A stretch of 64,000 nucleotides of DNA, taken from Pelecanus crispus. Lineage: Eukaryota; Chordata; Aves; Pelecaniformes; Pelecanidae. The position numbers were made by a program, and so were the translations under genes. Positions within the stretch are counted from its first letter, which is position 1. Each line of letters opens with the position of its first letter. The notes beneath the pieces are model-generated. The model worked only from the letters and a program-made list of their open reading frames with translations, made no database searches and was not told the origin of the DNA. The stretch is taken from positions 6,797,001 to 6,861,000 of the forward strand of contig NC_134662.1 of NCBI RefSeq assembly GCF_030463565.1, written 5' to 3'. Below, piece after piece: positions 54,630-63,731 of this stretch.

Positions 54630-55305
54630 GGCTGGGGGAGGCCTGGGACCCTGCGGGGTTCTGCTTGGCATGGGGACGCCTGGCTTGGGGACATTTGGTA
54701 TGGAGGTGCTTGGCAAGGGGACGCCTGGTCTTGGGTCCCTTGGTGTGGGGACACTTGGCGCAGAGATGCTTGGCAAGGGGACACCTGGTAGGGGGATGCA
54801 TGTCAAGGGGATACTTGGTATGGAGATGTTTGGCATGGAGACGCTTGGCATCAGGACACCTGGCATGGGGACACTCGGTATGGGGACACACAGCAAGGGG
54901 ACGCTTGGCATGGAGATGCCTGGCATGGGGACACCTGGCAGTGGGTCACTTGGTATGGGCACCTGGTGTGGGGACACTTGGCATGGAGATGCCTGGTATG
55001 AGGACACGGGTCAAGGGGACACTTGGTTGGGCGACGTTTGGCAAGGGGACACATGGCAAGGGGACACTTGGCATGGAGGTGCCTGGCATGGGGACATGTG
55101 TCAAGGGGACACTTGGTGTGGAGCTGTTTGGCAAGGGGGCACCAGGTATGGGGACAGAGGGCAAGGGGACACTTGGTTGGGCGACGTTTGGCGAGGGAAC
55201 ACGTGGTATGGGGACCCCCGGCAAGGGGACACTTGGCGTGGGGATGCCTGGCGTGGGGACGTGTCAAGGGGACACCTGGTTGGGCGATGCTTGGCAGGGG
55301 GCACC
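54630..55305. repeat. 15-bp minisatellite (TGGCATGGGGACACT), about 44 copies
   Basis: TGGC/TGGT starts occur at 54666, 54681, 54696, 54711 and onward with a strict 15-bp period and many variants (AAGGGG, TATGGA, GTGGGG). Because 15 is a multiple of three, all six frames can stay open and give 5-residue peptide repeats, which explains a 721-residue frame across it. The array ends at the CpG island of the next gene. Confidence 0.92.
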
Positions 55306-55625
55306 TGGGGCGGGCGCTGGGGGCCCTGGCCGCCCGCGGGGGCCGGGTGTCCCCTCAGGTCTCCCCGCGGGGGTCCCCGGGGCCGCGGGACGCGGCGGAG
55401 CCTCCGGGCAGGATCGGGCCCCACGTGGGAGCCCCCACGTGGCGGCACCCCCCAAGGCCCGCCCCCCCGGCCCGCCCCCCCTCCTAATTGGTGGCGGCGC
55501 GGCCCTCCCCTTCGCTGATTGGCTCCCGTCGCCAACTATGAATCCCGCGCTGGGCGGGGGCCGGGGATCGCGACCGGAGATCGCGATCGCGATCGGGGGT
55601 CGCGACAGACACCCCCTCCCCCCCG
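55306..55625 (+). promoter_or_regulatory. CpG island promoter and noncoding exon 1 of the PLIN5-like gene
   Basis: The island holds two E-boxes CACGTG at 55422-55427 and 55436-55441 separated by 8 bp, and two inverted CCAAT boxes (ATTGG) at 55487-55491 and 55518-55522. Four TCGCGA hexamers follow (55568, 55581, 55587, 55600), two of them inside the 16-bp palindrome GATCGCGATCGCGATC at 55579-55594. A donor CCCG|GTAAGT at 55625 ends the noncoding exon. No TATA box is seen. Paired E-boxes are typical of USF/ChREBP-type control, though ChREBP elements normally have a 5-bp gap. Confidence 0.65.
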
Positions 55626-56682
55626 GTAAGTGCCGTCCGCGGGACTTGGCGGCAGCTGGAGGGTGGAAAGGGGGCCGGGGGGGGGGGCCCGGGGGTGCGG
55701 GGGGCCCCGGGCGGGTCCGGGAGGGTCCCCGGGGGGGGTATCCGGGGGGGTACCCGGGGGGGTACCCGGGGTGGGGGTCGGGGGTCCCCGGATCCGGCCC
55801 CGCAGGGCCCGGGGGGGCTCCGGGGGCTGGCAGGGGCAGAGCCCGCCCGGGCTGCTGGGAGCCCTGCGGCGGGACAGCAGGGGCTGGGGGGTCCCAGGGG
55901 TCCCCTGCCGCCCCCCCCCCCGCCCCCGCCCCTCCGTGGTGGGTGCCCTGCAGCACCCCAGGGGCCCCGAGGGCACCTGCCCCTCGGGACCCGCCCCCCA
56001 GGGACCCAAGGGGACCTGCCCCCCCCAGGGAGCTGCCCCCCCAGGGAGCTGCCTGCAGGCCCCCCCAAGCCTCCTCAGGACTTGTCCCCCGGGGTGCACA
56101 GGGCCGGGGGGGGCAGCGGGGCAGGGACACTGCCCCGTCCCCAGCGGGACCCGGGGTGCAGCCGTGCGGCGGGGGGACACCCCAAGGGGCAGAGTCCCTG
56201 CCGGGGGGCTGCCAGCGGCTCCGCGCCCTGCGGGGGGGTCCTGGGGCTGCCCCGGCCGAGGTGACAGTGACCGGTGGCACGTCCCCACCGCAGGGTTGCG
56301 AAAGGCGAATCCAGCCCGGCTTCCTGCTGAATCACCCAAAACCCCTCCCCGGCCCCGAACGGGGGTGGGGGGGATCCAAGCAGGGATGGGCGACCCAAGC
56401 CCACCGCGTCCCGGCAGGGCAGGGCAGCCCTGACCCCAAACCCCCTCTGGACCCCCCTGACTCCCTGCCGGAGGCCTCCAGCTGCCTCCCACTCGTGTCA
56501 TGAGTTGGTGGGGCTCAGCCCTTTGAGGGGCAGGGGCTGCGGAGGGACGTGCTGGGGGGCTCAGCCCCGCCATGTGCTGCCTTCCTCGGCACGGTGAGAG
56601 GTGACCATGGGGGTCAGCCACCCCGGGGGTCCACGCCGCGCTCAGCCACCCCATGATCTTTTCACACTGCAGCGCCGCCGCC

Positions 56683-59184
56683 ATGTCAGCCGAAAACAGC
56701 GCACCGGCAGAGGATGGGCAGGAGCTGAAGGTAGGGGTGCGAGGAGGGCTGGGGGGGCTGCGGGCATTGCTGGGGGCCCCGGCTCACCGCCGTCCCCCCA
56801 GCAGAATGTGGTGAGCCGGGTGGCCAGCCTGGCCCTGGTGAGCTGTGCCTGCGGCGCCGTCTCCACAGCGTACGCCTCCACCAAGGAGAGCCACCCCTAC
56901 GTCAAGTCCGTCTGCGACGCCGCCGAAAAGGGGGTGAAGACGCTGACGGCGGCGGCGGTCAGCGGGGCCCAGCCCATCCTCACCAAGCTGGAGCCGCAGA
57001 GTGAGTGGGGCTGGGGGGTGGGGGGCAGCACCCATGATCTTGGCGTACCCCAAAACCTGGCCCTAGCAGAGCCCTTGCAAGGCGGCGGGTGCTATAAACC
57101 ACCTATTTGCACGTCTCTAGTTTCCACCGCCAATGAATACGCCTGCAAAGGGCTGGATAAGCTGGAGGAGAAGCTGCCCATCCTGCAGCAGCCCACGGAG
57201 AGGGTAACAGCTGCCCCGGGGGACACGGGGGGGGGCGCAGCGCTGGGCGAGGTGCTGGGACAAGGCGTCCCTCTGCTGTCCCCTCCCAGGTGGTGGCAGG
57301 GACCAGGGAGCTGGTGTCGTCCACCGTGAGCGGCGCGGTGGGCCTGGCCCGTGGCGCGGTGCAGGGCGGCGTGGAGAGGACGCGCTCGGCGCTGAGCACC
57401 GGCGTCAGCACCGTGGCGGGCTCCCGCGTGGGCCGGCTGCTGGCCACGGGGATGGACGCGGTGCTGGGGAAATCGGAGGAGCTGGTGGAGCAATACCTGC
57501 CCGGGACGGACGACGAGCGGGGTGAGTGCCGACCGCGCCGGGCCGGAAACCATCTCCCAAATTTGGGGATGCCAAGCCCCCCCCAGAACCCCCACCCCAT
57601 TGCTCAGCACCACCCCAGCATCGCTTGCACCCGGTGCCCCTGCTTAGCCCCCGCGGCGTTGCCGGGGCGGCTCTGCGGTGCCAGGGCGCTGCCGAGCCCC
57701 ATGCGGTGCCCGGGCCACCGCGACGCTGCGCAGGGGACAGTCCCCACTCCCCACCCAGCGGGAACCCGAAGCCGGGGAATGCGGCGCGGCGGTGGGTGAA
57801 CTCTCACCTGGAAACCCGAAAGCAAATATAGCCTCGTGCGCCGCCCACCCCGGGTATTTATAGCTCGGCAGAGCTGGCCCCGTGTCACGGCAGAGGTGAC
57901 CGGAGAGGCCACCTGGCTTTTTGGTGACACCTCCACATGACCCGGCGGCCGAGCATCTGGCAGCCAGGCACCCCTGTGTCCCCGTGATGGGGTGCGGAGC
58001 TCGGGGGGCTCATCCCAGCACCGACAGCGGGATGCTCCGTGCCCAGGGTGGGATTGTCCACCCACGTGGTTCTCACCCCTGGCCCTGCAGCGGCGGCGGC
58101 GGGTGCTGGGGTGGCCTCACCGGAGCGGCAGAGACGGCGGCAGAGCTACTTCGTCCGCGTGGGCTCGCTCTCGGCCAAGCTGCGGCACCGAGCCCTGCAG
58201 TGCTCGCTGGGTGAGCTGCGGCGGGCACGGCACAGCGCCCAGCACGTCCTCGCCCAGCTCCACCGCATCTTCGAGCTGGTAAGGATGCGGTGGGGACCGT
58301 GGCAGCCCCGCGCCAGCCCGGCACCCCCCGGTGTGCTCCCACCTCGCTGTCCGTTCCCCCAGATCGAGCAGGGGCGGCAGGGCATGGATGGGCCGCTGTA
58401 TGGTGCCCGGCAGCATCTCCACCGCATGTGGCTGGAGTGGAGCCAGCAGAACGCTGTGCCCATGGAGGAGAGCGAGGTACGGGGCGGGGGTACCCGTGGG
58501 GGACGCCGCGGTACGGGGTGGGGGACCACGGCCATGGAGGACACTGAGATACAGGTTGGGGGACCGTGCCCATGGAGGACACCAAGGGCCGGGGCTCCGA
58601 GCCGGGCCGGGCAGGGGGAGCGTCGCTGCTGCCCGCTGGCTGCCTTGCAGGTGGAGGCGCGGACGCTGGCCATGCTGCGCGGGCTCCTGCGCCGTGTCCA
58701 CGCCGCCTGCACCCGCCTGGCCGCCAGCGCCCGGGGTTTACCCAGCAGCGTGCAGGAGACAGCGGGACACGTCCGGCACGGCATGGAGGGCGTGCAGGCT
58801 TCCCTCTCCCACGCCCGCTCCTTCCACGACCTGTCGAGTTTGGTGCTGGCGCAGAGCCGGGAGACGGTGACGCGGGCGCAGCTGAGCATCGACGAGCTGC
58901 TGGAGTACGTGGGGCAGCACGCGCCCCTGCCCTGGCTGGTGGGACCCTTCGCCCCCGCCTTGGTGGAGTACCCGGAGGATGTTCCTGTGGAGATGGCCAA
59001 ATGGGAGGGTTGCATCACGGTGGGGGGCAACGCACCGGCTGCCCGCTCCCCGGCAGCTCTGCAGCCAGCGCTGAGCCCCGGCACTGCCAGACCGGGGGAG
59101 CACCCGCCTGCCCGCAGCAGCGAGCCCCGTCCGCGCCGGGGACGAGCTGACGATGGACTCGGTGCCGCAGCGTGGGACCTCTGA
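56683..59184 (+). CDS. PLIN5: Perilipin, PLIN5-like, with PLIN3-type PAT domain (7 coding exons)
   Basis: Exons are 56683-56730, 56802-57000 (or from 56805, tandem CAGCAG acceptor), 57121-57203, 57290-57521, 58091-58278, 58363-58476 and 58651-59184, all in frame, giving 465 residues. Perilipins coat lipid droplets and control lipase access. Visible parts are a PAT domain ([32 protein letters not shown]), amphipathic 11-mer-type repeats (about 115-185), a helix-bundle C-terminal domain ([12 protein letters not shown]) and [17 protein letters not shown] near residue 350, followed by a tail of about 65 residues. The PLIN5 call rests on position beside LRG1, QNVV at the exon 3 start and the long tail after WLVGPFAP. 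The PAT exons, however, look PLIN3-like and are almost identical to those of the next gene. The ATG has a good context after GCCGCCGCC. No clear polyadenylation signal was seen. Confidence 0.82.
56859..57205 (+). repeat. Gene-conversion tract, copy 1 (pairs with 60866-61213)
   Basis: This block covers most of exon 3, the whole 120-bp intron and exon 4. It differs from the paralogous block at only about six places: two single-base indels and about four substitutions. Identity stops abruptly on both sides, although flanking exons are homologous. Near-identity of the intron cannot be explained by protein constraint. Confidence 0.9.
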
Positions 59185-59699
59185 TGCGACAGCCGGGGAC
59201 TCGCTGGGGGACGGCGGCGCAGAGGGGACGGGGCGTGCGCCGAGCCCGTCCCGTGCGGGGTCCGGGGCTCCCTGCGGTGTCCCCGAGCTGGGGGAGCGTC
59301 GGCATTTCGTGTCTTAGCAGCTTCAAAGCACTTTAAAGAAAACAACTTTTTAGGCCTTAAAATGACTCGGAGCCTGTAGCGCCGGCTGCGGCAGAGCCAC
59401 CGCGTCATGCTGGGTTTGCCGAGGGGCTCGGCAGAGCCGGGGGTGCGGGGTGGCCCCATGGGGGGGTTGCGGGCAGGGTGCCGGGGAGCGGAGCGGGTGC
59501 CGGTGGGGTGCCGGGACGGGGGGTGCCGGCCTGGTGCCGGGGCGGCTGGACTGTGACCCCGCTGTGTGGCAGTGAACTTCGTCCCGGTTGTCACCGCTGC
59601 GGCCCCGGCGGGGCTGGGCCCGGGGTGTCCCCAACACTGCGGGTGCAGCGTGGCACCGGCTCCCCGGCGTTGTCCGTGCTCCGGCACCTCCTGAGCTCC

Positions 59700-60355
59700 T
59701 CCACCGGGCCAGGTGGGGGGCAACAGCGGGACCCCCGTGCTGGGGGATCCCCCCGAGGGTGGGGTTGGGGGGGGACAGTGCCTGACCTGGCCCGGGGGTG
59801 GGGGTGGGTGGGGCTCAGGGGATCCGCTCCCGGGGGGGTCAGAGCAGCCCGGGCTGGGGGTCCCGGTCCCGGGGGGATTCGGTGCCGGCGGGGTGGGAGT
59901 CAGCGCAGCCTGGTCCCGGCGCATCCACTCCCGGGGGGGGCGGGGGATCGGTGCAGCCCGGTCCCGGGGGATCGGGGCCCGAGGGGCTGGGTGTAGCCCG
60001 GCGCAGGGGGGGATCCGGTGCCGGGGGGGATCCGGTCGTGGCGGGGGGGGGGGGTCGGTACAGCCCAGCCCGGGGGATCCGGTGCCGGGGGGGATCCGGT
60101 CGTGGCGGGGGGGGGTCGGTACAGCCCAGCCCGGGGGATCCGGTGCCGGGGGGGGTCGGTGCAGCCCGACGGCGGGGTCCTGTCCCGGCGGGGCCGCTGC
60201 AGCCCCGGAACGGGGCTCGGTGCCCCCGGGGCCGCCCCGGGAGGGCGGGGCCCGGTCACGTGCGCGCGGGGCCGGCTCCCCCCCCCCCCCCCCCGGGGCT
60301 ATAAGGGACGGCGGCGCGCGCCAGGGGCGCGTCCGGATCCCGGCCCAGGCTGGCG
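59700..60355 (+). promoter_or_regulatory. CpG island promoter and exon 1 of the PLIN3-like gene, with TATA-like box
   Basis: The island contains E-box CACGTG at 60257-60262 within GGTCACGTGCG, similar to the MiT/TFE and USF site, then 17 consecutive Cs (60278-60294). TATAAGG follows at 60300-60306. A short noncoding exon ends at the donor GGCG|GTGAGA (60355). Upstream, 59815-60170 is filled with GGGGGATCCGGTGCCGGG-type repeats, including a nearly exact duplication of about 60 bp around 60040-60155. Confidence 0.65.
59815..60175. repeat. G-rich GGATCCGGTGCCGGGG promoter minisatellite
   Basis: Variants of GGGGGATCCGGTGCCGG and GGTCGGTACAGCCCAGCCCG repeat irregularly. One block of about 60 bp is nearly exactly duplicated around 60040-60155. 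G-runs of up to about 13 suggest quadruplex potential and assembly uncertainty. Confidence 0.8.
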
Positions 60356-60539
60356 GTGAGAGCGGCCCCGTCCCGGGGCACGGGGGGGGCAGGAACCCCC
60401 CTGGCCGGGGGTCCCCAGGCGGGGGGCGGCTGCCCCGTCCTAGGGAGGGGGGTACCGTGGGGTTCCCCCGTCCTGGGCGCTCGGGGGCGCTCGGGGGGGC
60501 TGGCCCCGCTCACCGGCCCGTTCCCCCCCAGCCCCCGCC

Positions 60540-62535
60540 ATGGCCACCAGCGAGCCCGGGGCGGCGCAGCCCAAGGCGGAGGAGCAGCAGCAGCAGCAGC
60601 CGGTCAGTGGGGGCGAGGGGAGCTTTGGGGTGGGGGTGTCCGGGGGGTCCCTGCCTGGGGACAGGGCTCTGCGTTATCTCGCCCTTGGGGGGGCTTGGAG
60701 GGTCCTGGGAGTGCCCCAAAGCCGTCCTCGGGGGGTTGGGGGCACGCAGTGCCCCCCATCCCCTATGAGATGCGGGCTCCCCCCCCCAATCCTGACCCCT
60801 TCACGTCCCCAGAGCATCGGGACGCGGGTGGCCAGCCTGCCCCTGGTGAGCTCTGCCTACGACATGGTCTCCACGGCGTACGCCTCCACCAAGGAGAGCC
60901 ACCCTACGTCAAGTCCGTCTGCGACGCCGCCGAAAAGGGGGTGAAGACGCTGACGGCGGCGGCGGTCAGCGGGGCCCAGCCCATCCTCACCAAGCTGGAG
61001 CCGCAGAGTGAGTGGGGGCTGGGGGGTGGGGGGCAGCACCCATGATCTTGGCGTACCCCAAAACCTGGCCCTAGCAGAGCCCTTGCAAGGCGGCGGGTGC
61101 TATAAACCACCTATTTGCACGTCTCTAGTTTCCACCGCCAACGAATACGCCTGCAAAGGGCTGGATAAGCTGGAGGAGAAGCTGCCCATCCTGCAGCAGC
61201 CCACAGAGAAGGTAGTGGGGTGGGGTGGGCAAACACGCTTGCGGTCCCCCTCCCAGTGCCGCTTAACAGAGGGTTGTTCGCCCCCCAACCAGCTCATCTC
61301 GGACACCAAGCAGCTGGTGACGTCCACAGTGACGGGGGCCAAGGATGTCCTGACCAGCACCGTGGCTGGGGCCAAGGATGCGGTGACGGGTGTGATGGAC
61401 ATGACCAAAGGGGCCGTGCAGGGCAGCGTCGAGCTGACCAAGTCGGCGGTGAGCAGCGGCGTCAGCACCGTCATGGGCTCAACTGTGGGCCAGATGGTGG
61501 TGAGCGGGATGGGCTCCATGCTGGAGAAGTCGGAGGAGCTGGTGGACCATTACCTGCCCATGACGGATGAGGAGCTGGGTAAGGAGCTGATCGCAGCCCC
61601 CTGGAGCTAGGGCATGGCCTGGGGGTCCCCTTGGAGAGGTGTGGTAGAGCCTGGGCAGGGCGATGCTGGCTCTACGTGGGGGTGGTGGGGCCACCTCAGC
61701 AGCTCCTCTCCCACAGCCAAGCTGGCCACGGCCGTGGAGGGCTTCGAAACGGAGCAGCAGAAGCAGCAGCAGAGCTACTTCGTGCGCCTGGGCTCCCTCT
61801 CGGCCAAGGTGCGGCACCGAGCCCTCCAGCACTCGTTGGGCAAGCTGCAGAGTGCCCGCCACAGCAGCCAGGACGTGCTGGCCCAGCTCCAGCGCACCCT
61901 CGACCTGGTAGGACCCATCCCCACGTCCCGCCATGCCACCCCAGGGCTGTGGCAGACCACTCACGCCAGGCGCTGCCTCTCCTCCCAGGTGGAGCACCTC
62001 AAGCAGGGCATGGACCAGAAGCTGCAGGGAGGGCAGGAGAAGCTGCAGCAGATGTGGCTGGAGTGGAGCAAGAAGCAGCCGGGTGGTGGCAAGGACCTGG
62101 TGCCACCGGAGGTAGTTGGAGGGCAAGGGGGGGTCCCTGGGGTCAGCTGCTGTCCCCCCAGCCCTCACCACCCCCTTGTACCTCTGCAGCCGGTGGAGTC
62201 GGGCACGCTGGCCCTGCTGCAGGGCTTGACACAGCAGCTCCAGAGCTCCTGCCAGCCCTTGGTGTCCAGCCTCCAGGGCCTTCCTGCCAGCATCCAGGAC
62301 ACGGCGGGGCAGGTCCGGCAAAACGTGGAGGAGCTACGGGCGGCCCTCGCCTCCACCGCCTCCCTCCAGGACGTGACAGCCAGCGTGCTGGCCCAAGCCC
62401 GTGCCCGTTGCCACCAACGCACGCCAGCTGATGGACGAGCTGGTGGAGCACGTGGCCCACAACACCCCCCTGACCTGGCTTGTGGGACCCTTTGCCCCCT
62501 CAGGCCAGCGCCTGGTTGACCTGGAGATGCAGTAG
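60540..62535 (+). CDS. PLIN3: Perilipin-3-like gene; reading frame interrupted in exon 3 and the last exon
   Basis: Exons are 60540-60602, 60813-61007, 61129-61211, 61293-61578, 61717-61907, 61989-62111 and 62190-62535. The product would be about 429 residues (human PLIN3 434), a cytosolic protein that binds nascent lipid droplets. It has a Gln-rich N-terminus, a PAT domain, 11-mer repeats in exon 5 ([27 protein letters not shown]), [13 protein letters not shown], and TWLVGPFAP near the end. [12 protein letters not shown] and MWLEWSKKQ favour PLIN3. Two breaks are seen. Exon 3 is 195 bases against 196 in the neighbour because CACCCTACG replaces CACCCCTACG near 60900; read as given, it stops after about 64 residues. 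In exon 8 the frame shifts near 62400, so the annotated frame ends at 62519 while the conserved C-terminus lies in another frame ending at 62535. Splice sites are intact, so sequencing error, allelic loss or early decay are all possible. Confidence 0.8.
60866..61213 (+). repeat. Gene-conversion tract, copy 2 (pairs with 56859-57205)
   Basis: Same block as in the PLIN5-like gene, with near-identical intron. The protein it encodes is of PLIN3 type, so this gene is the likely donor. The missing C lies inside this tract near 60903. Confidence 0.9.
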
Positions 62536-62810
62536 CATCCTCGGGGGGGCGTGGGTCCTGGCACCCCCCCCAAGCCTCCATAGGAGCATCTACTAACCCC
62601 TGCCTGGCGCCCTTGCCCGTAACCTCAGTGCCTGCCTGAACAAGGGCCCCCTCCTGCCTGCCCCGGGTGCAGCTCTGGCCCGAGCCGGTGACGTGCCTTG
62701 GTTGCCCAAGTGCCTACGGGGGTCACCCCAGCCCACCTGGGTCCCCCCCCTCCCCTTGTCCCTGGTGCCTTCAAGCCCTCGTCTCGTAGGGTCGGGGGGG
62801 CTCATGAAGC

Positions 62811-62816
62811 AATAAA
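62811..62816 (+). terminator. PLIN3: PLIN3-like polyadenylation signal AATAAA
   Basis: AATAAA in GAAGCAATAAACTCTGG, about 280 bp after the conserved stop, with a TGGTTAGTTTTG tract just downstream. Confidence 0.85.
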
Positions 62817-63028
62817 CTCTGGTTAGTTTTGCACTGGACTGAGGTTTCTTTTGGGGGGGGGGCAGGGTATGGCTGCATCCCACCCCAAGCAGGGGCTCAG
62901 GGACAGTGATGATGTCATAGCCCTGCATGACCTCACAGAGGCTAGGGCTCTTAATGGCATCGCTGGAGGGGACAGCCTGGTGCTGAGCCTCCCTGGGCAC
63001 GGGCCTCTTCCACCCGCTGAGCAGAGCC

Positions 63029-63039
63029 ATGGCTGAGGG
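63029..63039 (+). other. Possible short first coding exon (ATG GCT GAG G|GTGAGT) of a third gene
   Basis: An ATG followed by a good donor at 63039 lies 213 bp after the PLIN3-like polyadenylation signal. The next strong plus-strand acceptor is CCCTTGCAG ending at 63559. Joining them gives a phase-consistent start (MAE-G-RTSMDPADEATPQPP), but no PAT domain follows. Support is weak. Confidence 0.25.
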
Positions 63040-63731
63040 TGAGTGGAGGGGGGCTCTGGGGAACAGTGCCCACCCATCCCGCAGCCCAGGGACCGGGGTG
63101 GGAGGACAGGAGCAGGAGGTGGGAGCAGGGTCCCCCCAGGGCAGCAGGGTTGGGGGGTGCTGGCAGGACCTCACCCCACTGGGTGCTCCCCGTACCCTGA
63201 CTCCCATGCGGTGGCACCCTGCTCCATCCCCCCCAGACTGCGGTGTCGCCCACAGCACTGGTGACGACAGCCCTGGGCCACCGTCCTAGGGCTGGGGCTG
63301 GGCTGGACCCCAGGGCCCCCCAGTGCGGCTCAGCCCCCTCGCCTGCAGTGTGCCATGAGCTGGGTGCCCACCCGTGCTGCCAGCAGCCCCCCTGCATGGC
63401 CCAGAGGAGGCAGGGACGGAGGCCAACACGGGCCCGCTCTGGGCCACCTGGCCTGCCCACGGGCACAGCTGGGCCCAGAGATGGCACTGGGGCTCCGTGG
63501 CACCCATCTGCACCCACCCATCTGCACCCCGGGGTCAGCGCTGTGCCCCTCCCTTGCAGGCAGAACTTCCATGGACCCCGCGGATGAGGCCACCCCGCAG
63601 CCACCCCAGCAGGAGACGTGGGCCTGCAGGAAACAGGCGCAGGAAAACCCCTGCCCACCCCCTGCCTGTCCCAGCACCCAGGCACGGCGGGCTGAGGGGT
63701 GCGGGACCCCCGTGATGCCACCGGGGCAGGT

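Noticed and set aside
54338-56503. 721-residue plus-strand open frame between LRG1 and the PLIN5-like gene
   Set aside because: Most of it is the 15-bp minisatellite plus CpG island; the repeat length keeps all frames open.
56683-62535. Treating both perilipin genes as a whole recent tandem duplication
   Set aside because: Only exons 3-4 and their intron are nearly identical; other exons, introns and promoters are strongly diverged, so conversion between old paralogues fits better.
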